A stretch of DNA of 64,000 bases from Alentia gelatinosa (GCA_950022655.1 OX465590.1:44847718-44911717), one strand, 5' to 3'; shown: positions 1 to 11,129, counted from the stretch's first letter. Notes: generated by a model not told the origin, from the letters alone. Made by a program: numbers and translations.

Positions 1-1230
1 ATATAAATATAAAAGGGTATGGTAAATGTGTGACAGTTTCGTTCAGTATAATTCCGTCAGGTTTTAGAATTTTACTTGATGCATTTGGTCAATTTGCGCA
101 TGTGCAGCACTGCAGCAACTATGAAATTTGGAATGACAATAGTACAATTGGTCAGAAAAAGGTACAAGAAATTGTATGCATGTGTGATATATCAAGATGC
201 TTTTGACTGACTGCCTGTGTCACGTTTACCGAGGAATTCATGAGATGTGGGTCAACTTTATTCAACACTTATGGATGTATGTCAAATATCATCGACAATG
301 TATAGAATTCTCCTGTGTATACCTTCCGATATTTCATCGGAAAGGTACAATAATCTGACGGTGGTACTAAATGCAATAATCGGCAGGTGTAAACGCAGCC
401 TAGAAGGTCAATCTCAGGTCACGAGGTTATTGAAGAGTGATGGTTGCTTCCGGGTGAGATCCACTCTCCCAGCAGATCTTCTGTGGCTCTAGCACTTACT
501 AATCTCTGCCTTAAACCAACGCTGGTTCCCCGATATCCACAAAAAACTTTTCAGATTCAAAACAGGGTAACTGTCAGAAGTTATGAAAATCAATCAACTC
601 ATATATCATTAGTAGGGAAATACTGTAATTGTTAAATGAGCTTCACAGGCAATCCAGCTGTCTCTTTTTCAGCTCTAAACCACTTTATAATGTGAATCCA
701 CAGTTGATCATACCACCCCTTTGAATGAACACATGTGTTATGTTGACAAAGGAAGCCCTGCAACTCAAGAGCTTCTTTCCACTGAATAAAGTAACTATGT
801 CTGGTTTGATAAAACATTTAACACAATTGAGTATATATTATCTACCATATAGATATACATGTGCATCTCTATTTACAAGTAAAACACAAAATAATCCTCA
901 ATGTGTTCAGAAGTTAGGGTATTTGAAAAACTGGCATATGGGGCAGATTTTGCCCCAAAAAGGTAGGTCGGTGCAGAATAGACTGGTTCCCTGTCCCAAT
1001 AAAATATGGGACTGGTAACACCCAGTTATAAACAAATTTGAACTTTTGCTGGTTCCCCGCTTATTTGCGTGGCAAGTATTATCAGCAGAACCTCTCTCCC
1101 ACTCTCCCAGGATGAGGCTGCCTCTTTTCCTTATGAGGTTGCCCAAATACCTTATTTCTACTTGTTTATAATAAAGGATGATATGAAATGAAGTACTATC
1201 ATCCTTTTAAAAGATAATTTATTAGAATGT
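1..1230. other. No gene recognised; AT-rich intergenic DNA
   Basis: No reading frame here has recognisable protein character. The segment around 960-1025 carries a short dispersed repeat containing ACTGGTTCCCTGTCCC followed by GGGACTGGTAAC. Related copies occur near 9340-9380 and 9640-9680. Confidence 0.5.
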
Positions 1231-2017
1231 TTCTCTAAAAACCAGCGCAGTACTAGGAGAACACTATTATGTCTGTGAACGAGGCGTATCTTCTATTGCG
1301 TCTCAAACCCACCGCTGTTGCGACCACTAATGGAGAGAACTGGGTGTCGGCACGGTGAAAATTCCCGCGCTCTGTCTGTCTACCCTTGTTTTCGTTGTCG
1401 CTGATTGGTCGAGGCGTGCACGTGACCCTCGAGCAGTGTTGCGGTTGGTCGAGCGTCAGAGTGCGCTCTGTTGTACTCGTTCATACGGCGATGTCGAGTA
1501 TGGGGCTCTGTGTGTCATTCCACACAGGTCCTATGGGGATCTAACCGAGTAGAACCCCTTACTATGGGATAAACCAAGTTTCCCAAACCCAGTAAGTATC
1601 ACTCACTGGGAGGATGCCCCTCAGATGGTGTTATTTGCGGTTTTGACTGATGTCATCATGTCTGACTGACAGCAGTGAAGTCTACCCTGAACGGCCAGCG
1701 TCAGGGTGTATGTAGCGAGGGGAAATCACCCTCGATTTCTCTCGTGGTTTCGACTGTTATCCAGTCTCGTCAGGCAAAATTGTGGTGGGTACTCTTCTGT
1801 GGTCTTTCTCACGGTCACGGTCAAATTTTTTCCTACCACGGAGAACTAACGTGATCCATTCGAACGAAAAGATTCTAACATATAGGAGAACACTATTACC
1901 CATGATGCGCCAGAAAAATGGAGGCGTTACCCATAATGCACCAAAAAATAGTGGGCGTTACTTGGCCTATAATGTGAGTGAGCGCATGGGCTTCTGGGCT
2001 AAGTGCAGAGTAGACTT
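1230..2017. other. GC-richer unannotated segment with an old repeat
   Basis: This stretch is richer in GC and CpG than its surroundings. The phrase AGGAGAACACTATTA occurs near 1254 and again near 1885. The part from 1900 to 1975 resembles 9541-9610, with the phrase AGGCGTTACC followed by AATGCACCA in both. A good-looking splice donor (CCA/GTAAGTAT) is present near 1590, but I could not attach it to an exon. It could be an old transposon or a promoter-proximal region. Confidence 0.35.
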
Positions 2018-2335
2018 GCTCAAGTCTTTGATTATGAACATTCATTAAATGATTAAACACAATCAGAATAAAGTTCATTATAATATGTATCCTTCTCTGA
2101 CTGGCCTATGAATCAAAGACTTGTCCACTATGAACAGAATCTCCTGTTTATGGCTCCAAGCCACTCCCTGTATCCCTACACCTCCTCCTACCCCTCCCCC
2201 TCCTCCAGTTCTCTGGGCGCCTGTGTTGTCATAGCAAAAAATTTTGCCTGCTCCTAACTGTGACCGGATTGAGATCAAAGTGAGAGGGTATCAATCTCCC
2301 AGCAGATATTCTGACCAGTAGCCAGGATATCTGTA
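2018..2335 (-). repeat. Dispersed repeat, inverted copy of 36215-36535
   Basis: The sequence from the phrase CAAGTCTTTGATTATGAACA through a pyrimidine-rich tract (2180-2215) to CTCCCAGCAGATATTCTGA reappears in inverted orientation at 36215-36535. The order of all landmarks is the same. It has no coding potential and is probably a non-autonomous transposon of about 320 bp. Confidence 0.7.
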
Positions 2336-2399
2336 TGGAAAGTGTTGGGAATACTTGTTGGAAATACTTGAGCTAAAGACCATTACCGATTGTACCAGT

Positions 2400-2520
2400 C
2401 CCTTTATCCCACCCCTAATATAAAATCCCATAGGCTTAACATTGAGATTCCGTATGCCACGCTGACTGGCATACGGAGTTTTATATGCCACTAGTGGCAT
2501 ACAGAATTATTATCACGTAA
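2400..2520. repeat. Partial block of the TTATCTCACCCC family
   Basis: It begins TTTATCCCACCCCTAATA, followed by CCCATAGGCTTAACATT. This matches the start of the blocks at 25196, 37741 and 38024. The right border is not recognisable. Internal short palindromes around GGCATACGG are visible. Confidence 0.55.
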
Positions 2521-2539
2521 TATTCCAAAATCGAGGAGA

Positions 2540-2713
2540 CAGGGTAGGATAAAATTAAAACTGATTTGTTTTAATCTTGGCCACCACATGCCAGTCCTGG
2601 AGTATGGCTCCGGACTTCACTCGGCTTCGCCTCATGAAGTCACTTTGCCAAACTCCAGTCATGGCATATGGTGGCTAAGATTAAAACTCATCCAGTTTTA
2701 CGATAGTATCCCA
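2540..2713. repeat. Long imperfect hairpin element
   Basis: The left arm (about 2545-2620) and right arm (about 2634-2713) are inverted complements over roughly 70 bp with several mismatches. Landmarks are AAAACTG, TTTTAATCTTGGCCACCA and its complement TGGTGGCTAAGATTAAAA. The loop contains CTCGGCTTCGCC, which recurs in hairpins at 27786 and, inverted, at 61351. Confidence 0.8.
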
Positions 2714-3290
2714 TCGAAGAGGGTAACCATGGAATGAAGGGACTGGAGCCAGGCTAGGTGCAGAGATACAAGCAGGACAGGAGGTAGATCACAGGATCTC
2801 TGCTAGGAGAGTGGATGAGCTCCTCCCAGCGACCAACTGCCATCAGAAGATACGTACAAAGAGAACTATACATCATCCCCAGAGATATGACGGATAACCA
2901 GTCATCTGTCACCATGTCCAGCCATCGCTGTCATTGCAGTTCAATATCTGCGGCCAGAGTGAGACATGGAGACAAAGGAGAGTCTCACTAAGTGCCCATA
3001 CTGTGACGCATGTTAGTCTTCATCCCATATTTCACTCAGATAAATAATGTTTTTTTTGGTGGAGGTAAATAGGTGAGCCTGTTCCGGACAACCTGTGAGA
3101 TAATGTGTCGGAGTATGACCGGTCATCCTATCATTGTGGTTGTCGTTACTGATACCATTAATGTCATACCACGTGACCACCATTAGTACCTACTGTCATG
3201 TCAGAACAATGTGGACATTGACTCGACTGACTCTGACAGGAGAGATGTCAGGTAATAACTCTCTTACCCGGTATTTACACAAGACGATTC
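2714..3290. other. No gene recognised
   Basis: Unique-looking DNA with a short T-run near 3048. No frame has recognisable protein character and no repeat borders were found. Confidence 0.4.
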
Positions 3291-3660
3291 TGGCCGGCGA
3301 TTCTGGAATTTTGATGACTTTCAGCAGTAAAATGATAGAAATCGTCTAGTGTAAACGCCAAGTGCGTGGCGACTGCAGATCGTCTGATTACATCAGATTA
3401 TACAATTCGGCACCACCTCATGACTATTGGTCATGCTCTGACGCCTGAGACTATTTCCAGCGGCCTTGAATTAATTATCTATATGGGCGACGATTCTCTG
3501 GAAACTACGCCAGTGAAAAAGTCGCCAGTGTAAATGCTCGAGTACATTTTGAGGTCGCCGACTTTTGAGGTGGACACTACTACCGTTAGCTTAACGATCT
3601 ACAGTGGCCACATATTCAGTCGTCGAATGTAAACGCTGGGTATCTCGGTGTTTACACGAG
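3290..3660. repeat. Degenerate copies of the GACGATT repeat
   Basis: Recurring phrases are TTTACACAAGACGATTCTGG, GCACCACCTCATGACTATTGG and GTAAACGC. These are diverged forms of the units in the regular array at 18166-18712, here scattered and partly inverted. Confidence 0.6.
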
Positions 3661-4130
3661 ACAATTTTTATAATATTTCTATATTCTTTGTTTAGTCTGT
3701 CCATGGTCAGTCATAACAGGCTGGTTTGCGTACGTGGGCAGTACGAAGAAGGTTACAACAACAGGTAAACTGTACCATATCGTACTCAGTCATTATCACA
3801 ATACAAATTTACATATTTATACATATACATATGTATAGATAAGAAATTTGATCGCTTTCTCATCTCTAACTTTCTTTGTATAAAATAAAGTTTTTTTCTT
3901 CAAAGTAGTTTGGAGACAACACCTTCTAGTTAGATATGAGTTTGTACAATAAAGTCCTTTGTATCCTAAACTTTAAAACAATCACGCTGAGTCAAACTAT
4001 AAAATCAGAAATCATACAATTTACACCAACAAAAAGTAAATTAACAAGTTATATGTAGATTCAGAATAGTTTGATCTAGTCTGGGTCAGAGATTGAATAT
4101 ATGAAAAAAGAATCATATCGCATGGGCAAC
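3661..4130. other. AT-rich DNA, no gene recognised
   Basis: AT-rich sequence with short ATACATAT runs near 3810-3830. No coding or repeat structure was recognised. Confidence 0.4.
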
Positions 4131-4385
4131 AATTCTTGTTTTTGCGTCTCCTGATGATTTTCAGCCGATGCTTGATGACGCAAAAAGCTAAAAATCGTCA
4201 AGCGTAAACGTCAAACATGTCGTTCATAATCATCTGGTTTTAAACGCTATGTAGAGAGCAGAAAGTAATAGATTCCCCATTTTGACGAGAATAAATCGTC
4301 TATAGTGGTGATGTTTGATGCTTTTCTTGAGTAGACGATTTTGGGTGACGAAATTGCGTCAACAAGCACCACCTGACGACCATCT
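4130..4385. repeat. Second degenerate GACGATT-repeat cluster
   Basis: Contains GATGATTTTCAGCCGATG, AAAATCGTCAAGCGTAAACG and CACCACCTGACGACCATC, in mixed orientation. It belongs to the same family as 3290-3660, 10185-10300 and 17812-18712. Confidence 0.55.
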
Positions 4386-4420
4386 TTTTCGGTCCCTTCT
4401 TGCTGTGTCCTCAAACAGCA

Positions 4421-4719
4421 GGGACCTGTTTCAGTAGTTTCGTGACATGTCTAGATGGCGTCTGTGACACCATACGGATAGATCACAAGATTGCAGTCGA
4501 TGACACACAGAGTTTCACTCACTTTTCGTGGGAATTAAGCAATGACACTTCAACATGAGTAGGGGATACATATAATCTATAATCGTTCCAAATATGAAGA
4601 AGATTGGCCACTTCGATCTTCTGATATTTGCTAGTCTTTTTCCGCTGTTGCTTGCACTGTTGGTGCCGCTGTTGATGTCTGTCTAGGCCTAATGTCACGA
4701 GACTACTGAAACAGGTCCC
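4421..4719. mobile_element. MITE, GGGACCTGTTTCA terminal repeats, copy 1
   Basis: The ends are inverted complements over about 28 bp. The left begins GGGACCTGTTTCAGTAG and the right ends CTACTGAAACAGGTCCC. It is about 300 bp long with no ORF. Two further copies are at 38666-38964 (inverted relative to this one) and 50142-50461. The target-site duplication is not obvious. Confidence 0.85.
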
Positions 4720-4984
4720 AGTAGTGGTTGGAAAAGATTTGTCTGTGGTCGTGTAGCGGTGGGGAGTGGATGTTATGCTCCGTCCCTTAAAGGGGGTGTT
4801 CCACTGGACCGACGGTAGCCGATTCCGTAGCCAGACAATCGCCGATTATTATCGGATGCCCTAGAATTTCTCAAAAATCTTTGAAAATGGTCATTTATTA
4901 AACTATTATTATCAGAATTAAATGAATTACAATACGTGAGCTTCCTCTTAAGGGCCCAGGAACAATTGATTGGGTGAGAAATCA

Positions 4985-5141
4985 GCCTGGTGGATTGTGC
5001 CCTTTACATCGAGAATCGTATACATACACAATACCCCACGAGTATTGATGGACCACAATTGCCATCAGAGCAAAGCTGAGTGATAATTACGGCATTTCCA
5101 AACGAGTGGAGTATTGTGTATTTTACTATTTGAGTGCGGTT
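4985..5141. repeat. Hairpin part of a composite repeat, split by a MITE
   Basis: The arms pair from GAATCGTATACATACACAATA to TATTGTGTATTTTACTATT around a loop holding AGCAAAGCTGAG. It is the paralogue of 61351-61497. In this copy a MITE (5142-5380) separates the hairpin from the block that normally follows it. Confidence 0.8.
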
Positions 5142-5380
5142 CAGGGAGCTGTTTCAAAAGTCGGGAGGGTGCTAAACGAGAGTACTCACCGCCAAAGCGA
5201 GAGCTAAACAACTGCACTTGAAGTGTCGCTGTCGATGTGGAGGTGCCGCTCGCTATGGGGTTTTGGTAACGGTTTTGCTGCAGCTTTGATTTGAGGTGCC
5301 GCTTGCTGTTACGGCCTCTCGCTTTGAAATGTGGCGTGCCGCTGGAGAGACCTCACTCGACTTTTGAAGCAGCTCCCTGG
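5142..5380. mobile_element. MITE, CAGGGAGCTGTTTCAAAAG terminal repeats, copy 1
   Basis: The left end CAGGGAGCTGTTTCAAAAG is complementary to the right end CTTTTGAAGCAGCTCCCTG. The element is about 239 bp with no ORF. The uninterrupted paralogous site is at 61494-61500, so both boundaries are fixed by comparison. Relatives are at 31263-31496 and 61854-62267. The ends resemble those of the GGGACCTGTTTCA family. Confidence 0.88.
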
Positions 5381-5592
5381 ATTAATCTCACCCCTTTCAC
5401 TGACACCACAATATTAGAATGATTCAAATTACCTTTCAAATTCAGTTAGTAAATAGCATTTGATGTCATCTCATATTTATTCCGCCACGACCAAGGCGTA
5501 GTATTGTCACTTTACCGGGGTTATCGTTGAGTATTTTCTTCTAACGTTATTCTTTTGGCTAAACTTGTACCAGGGGTGAGATAATAACTCTT
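5381..5592. repeat. Block with ATCTCACCCC / GGGGTGAGATAA borders
   Basis: It starts at ATTAATCTCACCCC and ends at CAGGGGTGAGATAA. It aligns with 61494-61694, sharing the phrases CGTAGTATT, TCACTTTAC and GCTAAACTTGTACCAG. It is one of the blocks that alternate with hairpins in this window. Confidence 0.75.
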
Positions 5593-5777
5593 TCAGTTGT
5601 CTCATGGTTAGTGATGTATACCTGAAGTGGAATTGACAAAGAGGGTTCATGTTCCTCACAGGGACCCGGGTTCAAAATCTCTTGAGATTCTGTTCATTTT
5701 AGGGGGATATGTCGCTAACAATTGCAGGGGAAAAACATGCCTCAATGTATAATTAAGACAAAGAGATGTGTTTGAGT

Positions 5778-6585
5778 CCAGAATTTCAGCAGGATTTGTC
5801 TGAGACAAACAACATGAGGTACATGAATCCCATCTTGTGAATCCCGCTGAAAATCCAAACCTCATGGGATTCTATACCTATTATGCGGCAATTGTCACTG
5901 ACAACTGCAGGAAAATCACGTGTCTCTGGGTAAGGGAACCCTACCATTCAAATGAGGAGTTCGAGTACAGAACCTCAGCAAGATATATCTCAGACAAACA
6001 CCCTGTGAGGTACATGAATCTCAGCAGGATTTGTCTCAGACAAACACCCTGTGAGGTACATGAATGTCAGCAGGATTTGTCTCAGACAAACACCCTGTGA
6101 GGTACAGAAATCTCAGCAGGATTTGTCTCAGAGAAACACCGTGTGAGGTACATAAATCTCAGCAGGATTTGTCTCAGACAAACACCCTGTGAGGTACATG
6201 AATCCCAGCAGGATCTGTTTCAGACAAACACCCTGTGAGGTACATGAATCTCAGCAGGATTTGTCTCAGACAAACACCCTGTGACGTACATGAATCTCAG
6301 CGGGATTTGTTTCAGACAAACACCCTGTGAGGTACATAAATCTCAGCAGGATTTGTCTAAGACGAACACCGTGTGAGGTACAGAAATCTCAGCGGGATTT
6401 GTTTCAGACAAACACCGTGTGAGGTACATGAATCCCATCATGTGAATCCCATTTTAAAGGGTACAGAATCTCAGCAGGATTTGTCTCAGACAAACACCGT
6501 GTGAGGTACATGAATACCAGCAGGATTTGCCTCAGACAAACACCCTGTGAGGGACATGAATTCCATCGCGTGAATCCCGCTTTAG
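5778..6585. repeat. 46-bp tandem minisatellite
   Basis: About a dozen units of 46 bp carry the core CAGCAGGATTTGTCTCAGAC followed by AAACACCCTGTGAGGTACAT. Each unit includes the near-palindrome TTTGTCTCAGACAAA, so every unit can form a 7-bp stem. Units diverge at scattered bases, mostly CCC to CGT and GAG to GAC. A degenerate flanking unit begins at 5778. The open frames across it arise from the repeat and are not genes. Confidence 0.92.
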
Positions 6586-7126
6586 AAAGCCAGCAGAAGC
6601 AAGTTGTTCATAATGACTCATGACAAAATATATCAGCAATATAGCAAAATTAAGTAACAAAGGCCTGTCGGATACCACGAGGTGAAGCCATCACAACATT
6701 CATCAAAACCTGGTAATTAATCCACAAATTAATCACTTGCACAAACAATTAGCAGTGGTTGATTGTAGGCCCACGCTGGGCAAGGTTATACGAAGCAGAT
6801 AAGGACAATTAGCACGGTGGATTTAGGTTTGGAATAACAAGAGTAATGGTGGGTGAACGGTGAGCTAGATTCTGCCCCATTTATCTCCCATGTATATATT
6901 GAAGTCTTTACCAGCGCTAGTGGCCTCTTACTTTTTATTGCAGTTATGGAGCATTCATCTATTATGGCCGGGGGGTACAGTTTCTTGTGTAGCGGGAGGC
7001 TAGTTCTAATCTTTCTGAGATCTCTTCCAGAGGACTAGACTAATCTATTCCGACGGAGTGAGACTGTGCTATTCTATGTGGTACTACATAGGCTGGTTCA
7101 AATATTCTTCCGGTAAGGAATAGAGG
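6586..7126. other. No gene recognised
   Basis: Mixed-composition unique sequence with no coding signature, RNA gene or repeat border that I can support. Confidence 0.4.
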
Positions 7127-7266
7127 GAAACTATGTTCCGGTGAAAGGAAGTCAAAGTTACGAGGTAAGGTTTGGAAAAATTACTGCCCAAGGCCCTTGC
7201 CGCGGGCAGTAATTTTTCCAAGCCTTACCGAGTAATTTTGACTTCCTTTCACTGGTACTTGGTTTC
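7127..7266. repeat. Hairpin with GAAAC...GTTTC borders (stem type B)
   Basis: GAAAC at 7127-7131 and GTTTC at 7262-7266 enclose arms that pair over about 60 bp. Landmarks are GTGAAAGGAAGTCAAAGTTA and GGAAAAATTACTGCCC against their complements. The loop is AAGGCCCTTGCCGC. Outside the border both sides extend as GGAATAG, itself inverted. The stem sequence is unrelated to the other hairpins. Confidence 0.88.
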
Positions 7267-7274
7267 CCTATTCC

Positions 7275-7440
7275 TATATACCTTCAAATGTGGTTTAATA
7301 AGAGACAATCTGATTGGTCTAAATGTCAACCTTGGGAAGTATACGGCAACCTTGGGTAGTATACCAACCTTGGGTAGTATCAGATAGTTACTCCACCCCC
7401 CAGAGCGTGGTGTAAGCATAGAGTGTACAGCCATAGGTAT
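7275..7440. repeat. Block between hairpins, TATATACCTT...AGGTATATA borders
   Basis: This spacer starts CCTATATACCTT and ends AGGTATATAGG, so its borders are inverted complements. It contains three near-identical tandem phrases of CAACCTTGGGTAGTATA. It is one module of the hairpin-block-hairpin-block series 7127-7735. Confidence 0.7.
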
Positions 7441-7612
7441 ATAGGAATATTAGGAAACGTCCTTATGTGGACGAAACGGTTCCTGTTCGAGGTCAGTCGT
7501 CGATGTCATACTGCCTGACGCCATAGGCGGAAGGCAGTATGACATCGACGACTGACCGAGAACCTGAATCGCTTCATCTACAGTCAGGACGTTTGCTTAT
7601 TATTATATACCT
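7435..7612. repeat. Hairpin with AGGTATATA-GAAAC borders (stem type C)
   Basis: The left end AGGTATATAGGAATATTAG is followed by GAAACGTCC, and the right end GGACGTTTG is followed by CTTATTATTATATACCT. The inner stem pairs GTCAGTCGTCGATGTCATAC with its complement around the loop GACGCCATAGGCGGA. Between the border and the inner stem the arms pair poorly. Confidence 0.88.
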
Positions 7613-7735
7613 TAAAATGACGAAAAAACGAAATTTTAATGACTTATTAAGTCGCTCTCACAGCGGGCACGAACATTATTATTACTGCACCCCTAGCAGC
7701 GGGCAGTATTTCATAGACATTCGGAGATAGGTATA
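7595..7735. repeat. Second block, TATTATTATATACCTT...AGGTATATAG borders
   Basis: Bounded by TATTATTATATACCTT and AGATAGGTATATAGTAATAG. It contains CAGCGGGCA twice. It follows directly on the hairpin at 7435-7612 and shares its border sequence. Confidence 0.65.
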
Positions 7736-7889
7736 TAGTAATAGAGTGAATCAACTATTACAGTTCTCAGTGAACAAAAAACAGACTCTGAGATCTTCGG
7801 TATATGTTCATTTATCATACCTTTTTACATATAGTACCTTGACACCGGACTGCCAAGTAAAGCCGGGAGAGTGCGTCCACAAACCAAAG

Positions 7890-8036
7890 CAAGTTCCCTG
7901 ACTCAACCACCGAAAGGGTTTGGAGAAACCCACAAACAACATGAGGCTCCAAAGGGTTTGCTCATTGCAGAGAAACACACAGAGTAACCTGTCAACCGGC
8001 TGTGGACTTGGCCTTATATATATATATATATATATT
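7890..8036. repeat. Dispersed repeat plus (TA)n, related to 24950-25040
   Basis: The sequence from ATGAGGCTCCAAAGGGTTT through ACACACAGAG to GACTTGGCCTTATATATA matches 24956-25040. It is followed by a TA microsatellite and a T-run at 8017-8043. The T-run could be the reversed poly(A) tail of the LINE fragment that follows. Confidence 0.6.
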
Positions 8037-8770
8037 TTTTTTTTATTCAAGTAAAGACGTACATTCACCTTTTTCAAGGCGTTCTTACATGCCGTCGGCA
8101 ACAAGATAACAGGAAGACGAGACAAAAAATTAACAGGAGCAAATTACCACTGTTAACAGAGTAGAGGAAGACAAACAGGACAAAACAAAGAGTAAGAGAT
8201 TTGTCACAAAGAGGTATGGCCACGGCTTAGCCCGACATATTCATTGTTTGATCTACGCTAGAATAATAATAGATTAGATTAGATCTCGAAGATATTTTGT
8301 GCAATAGATGCCTTCATGAATGTCTTATAATGGTCTCTGTTCTCAGTTTTCTGTATTTGTGTTGGTAATTTATTCCATACATCCACACTCATATACAATG
8401 TACTTCGTTTGTATTTCTCAGTTTTAGGGAAGTCAGTTATTATATAATTTTTGTCTTGATTTCTAGTATTAGTATTTTTAACATCTATATGAACTGGGTC
8501 ATGTGACCACCATAGTATGTTCATCATGAGATGCAATAGTCGTCTACTATCCAGTTCCCTTACTCTAAACCTGGCGTAGAGCTCCACAATGGGAGTATCT
8601 CTGATAGCCGTAACATTTAATGCGACACGCATACAATGGTTGAATACTGTATCCAGCGATTTCCTATCATGTCTGGAAGCACCTAAGTAAACAAAATCTA
8701 CAGACCAAGTTTCATAATCCGGGTGAACCTGTAGCACTCTCATGCACAGACCCACCAGAATCCCCATCCG
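8037..8770 (-). pseudogene. 5'-truncated LINE: C-terminal part of reverse transcriptase ORF
   Basis: On the minus strand an open frame of 162 residues (8279-8767) matches the region downstream of the reverse transcriptase core in Jockey/CR1-type non-LTR elements. It has a helical stretch with a NHCMRVALNV phrase, then an LDSRRLLHLM phrase, and ends with the characteristic VWNKLPTQIQ motif. Downstream on that strand lies about 230 bp of presumed 3' UTR ending in an A/T-rich tail near 8030. The EN domain and RT catalytic core are absent, as expected of a 5'-truncated insertion. It is dead DNA, probably moderately young because the frame is still open. Confidence 0.8.
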
Positions 8771-8844
8771 CGTCCTCTAGCGTGAACCAAGCACACCACA
8801 GCTTGACTGACCCCACCCCTACTCTACCCCTCCCAGTTTTTATT

Positions 8845-8870
8845 AAGGGTTGGGGGGGGGGGGGGGGCGG
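8845..8870. repeat. Poly(G) run
   Basis: A run of about 18 G residues broken by a single C. The assembled length is likely to be inexact. Confidence 0.8.
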
Positions 8871-9099
8871 GGGTACCTTGCAGCCATTATGCTGCCAGGG
8901 GACTTCCCATAAAAGTTACATTGAAGCAGAGCAGCTGTTGGTTTATTCTCCTTCCCTATCTCCTACGGTTGCAACATCAATCAGTAAAAAGAAAGTTTCC
9001 CACCTCTGGAATACCCCGGAGAACGTTGGCCCTCCCTTCGTAAAAAGGAAAACATCTGTGCCTCTAGGCCACAAACAATGACTGCCCCGTTATGTTACA

Positions 9100-9720
9100 T
9101 TTCCGGTTTACCGTGTTTTCTTTACCGGAAGTAAGACTTCTGGGAACGCTGATTGGCCACAATCTACCCTGAGCGCCCCACTGAACCTCGGGGATCCCTT
9201 AATCCCTATTGTCGCTCATTCCCTCCACCTGCCCGTCACTCTAGGTCTGAGGGACTCTAAGCTGGTTTCGGGTGTGTAAATTCGGCTGGTTCCCTCGCTA
9301 TCTGCGTGCCTACGACAAGCGCAGGTACAGTTCTCTGTGTGGACTGGTTCCCTGCCCTAATGAAATAAGGGACAGGTAACGGGTTCCTACGACCTTCAAC
9401 TAGACTGTAGTATCTCCCGTTGTCGCTAGGGCCAGGGCACTAGTGGACTCGTGGGTTGGCTGGGTTCCGCATATATCTCCGCCGAGCCCCCTAGTGGATA
9501 CCCCGGGAACCAGTGTATCTGGTGGTCTGCCAATCCCACAATGCAACAGATAAATGCAGGCGTTACCAATAATGCACCAGGAAACTGCAACCCGTTACCT
9601 GGCCTATAGTCTTATTAGGCCAGGGTGCCAGGCTATTCTCTGTGTAGACTGGTTCCCTGTCCTAAATATGGGACTGGTAACGCCTTCCTCCGAAATACTA
9701 GCGCACGACCTTGAACTGTC
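9100..9720. repeat. Cluster of old dispersed repeat fragments
   Basis: The phrase GACTGGTTCCCTGCCCTAAT...GGGACAGGTAACG at about 9340-9380 is repeated at 9640-9680 and related to 960-1025. The part 9541-9610 resembles 1905-1975. No coding signature. Confidence 0.5.
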
Positions 9721-9724
9721 AGTC

Positions 9725-9960
9725 ACACCAGCTGTCTTAGTCTTGAGAATCCACCGGCCTGCCTCCCATGCTAAAGACGTACATCAATGCAACCCAAAGA
9801 TTCCTATAATCTCAATGATGCCACCTAGCGGGAATAATGTGTGCCAATGAATTCTCAAGGCTCTAAGCCTAGTTCGTTAAGAATTCTTCTCCCATTGAGC
9901 GTAGGCCTGAGAACCTTGTTCAGAATACCACTTAGAGACTGTGAGATCTTAGGAGAGGAA
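9725..9960. mobile_element. Diverged MITE of the 48-bp-TIR family
   Basis: It contains TTGAGAATCCACCGGCCTGC, the internal phrase ATTCCTATAATCTCAATGATG and the right end AATTCTCAAGGCTCTAAGC. This matches 29036-29215 and 56340-56485. The left terminal repeat is shortened. Confidence 0.75.
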
Positions 9961-10480
9961 GCACCCGCTATCCGTTACAACATCCCTCAAAGTCCCTCAA
10001 AACTCCTGGAGTATTGTACCTGAAGGTCTGTCGGTGGTGCCACCGCCTGTGCATTGGTATTGAAAAATCACTGAGGGTAGTAGATATCCCTTAGTGACTA
10101 AGCTTTCACTCAGTGGTGGGTGGTGCCACATTGCATAATCTAAGCAGAAAAAGTCCTGGGTCATTTCACGAGCTGCATCGTTTTCATTGACCGATTTTGG
10201 GTCAGCAGTGACAAAAGTCCGTCAGTGGTACTTGACTGTAGATCGCTGACAGGAAATCGGTGACTTTGAGGTCATTCGTGTACAGTTTGTAGATACACGG
10301 AAACCTATATAGGCCTGGGGCCCGTTTAATATCTAAAGGGCCTCTCCCCTACATGTGACTGTCAGGTCATTCGGGTACTGCAGTTTTTAGTTATAAATAC
10401 ATGTGAAAACCAGAGCGTAGCTAAGTGATATCTGTAGCGATAGTCAGCGAACACCATGTACACAATTATATGAAATTGAT
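9961..10480. repeat. No gene; includes a diverged GACGATT-repeat fragment
   Basis: Positions 10185-10300 hold phrases related to the 77-bp array (GATCGCTGACAG, ACTTGACTGTAGATCG). The rest is unique-looking sequence with no coding signature. Confidence 0.4.
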
Positions 10481-10672
10481 AACTGTAACATACAGTCACA
10501 CCAGGTTAGGTTTATGGACATATATATGAGAGGTAGGATAATAACGGTGGCATACAGTCATACTAGGTTAAGTCTATGGAGATTTTAATAAGGGGTAGGA
10601 TAATAACGGTGGCATACAGTCACACCATGTTAAATCTATGGAGATTTATATGAGATATAGGATATAACGTAA
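10480..10672. repeat. Short tandem repeat, about three units of 62-65 bp
   Basis: Each unit carries CATACAGTCACACCAGGTTA, then TATGGAGATTT and GGTAGGATAATAACGGTGG. The third unit is the most diverged. Confidence 0.8.
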
Positions 10673-11129
10673 TAAATGACTCAGAAGTTAAAGTGAGACT
10701 CTGGATGTAAATTTCTAAAAGCATTTGAACATACAATCATTGATAAATACACAGATCTAAGTTTATAAGTCACTGCTATTTCAAACTTGGACAACTATAG
10801 TATTTTCTATTAATTGTCTTCAGGGCAGCCTGTGGCTAATTCTGAGTTTATCACATGGAAACAATAACGAAGAATACAAACGAATAGGAATAGGTCAGCT
10901 GTATAATTCATTAGCGCAGTGACTTTGTGCCCAGCGACCATTTATCTGTTTTCCTGTCTGACAACGCTGTTTTCTAGTCACGTGACCTTTCATCCGCTGT
11001 GAGGCGCCACCGTCGTGCCCGTCTGACCTTGACCTTTGGAGTATGTCCTAAAGGCACATCTCTAATTATATTATTAACAACTTCACACTCCACCCCACAC
11101 CATATGACAAATCTGTTTGTGACTAGCAC
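10673..11129. other. No gene recognised
   Basis: Unique-looking AT-rich sequence without a coding signature or repeat border. Confidence 0.4.

Noticed and set aside
5660..5700. tRNA-like B box (GGGTTCAAAATC)
   Set aside because: No A box, acceptor pairing or anticodon arm could be arranged around it.
5978..6560. CRISPR-like array of regular repeats
   Set aside because: The 46-bp units are tandem without unique spacers and the genome is eukaryotic.
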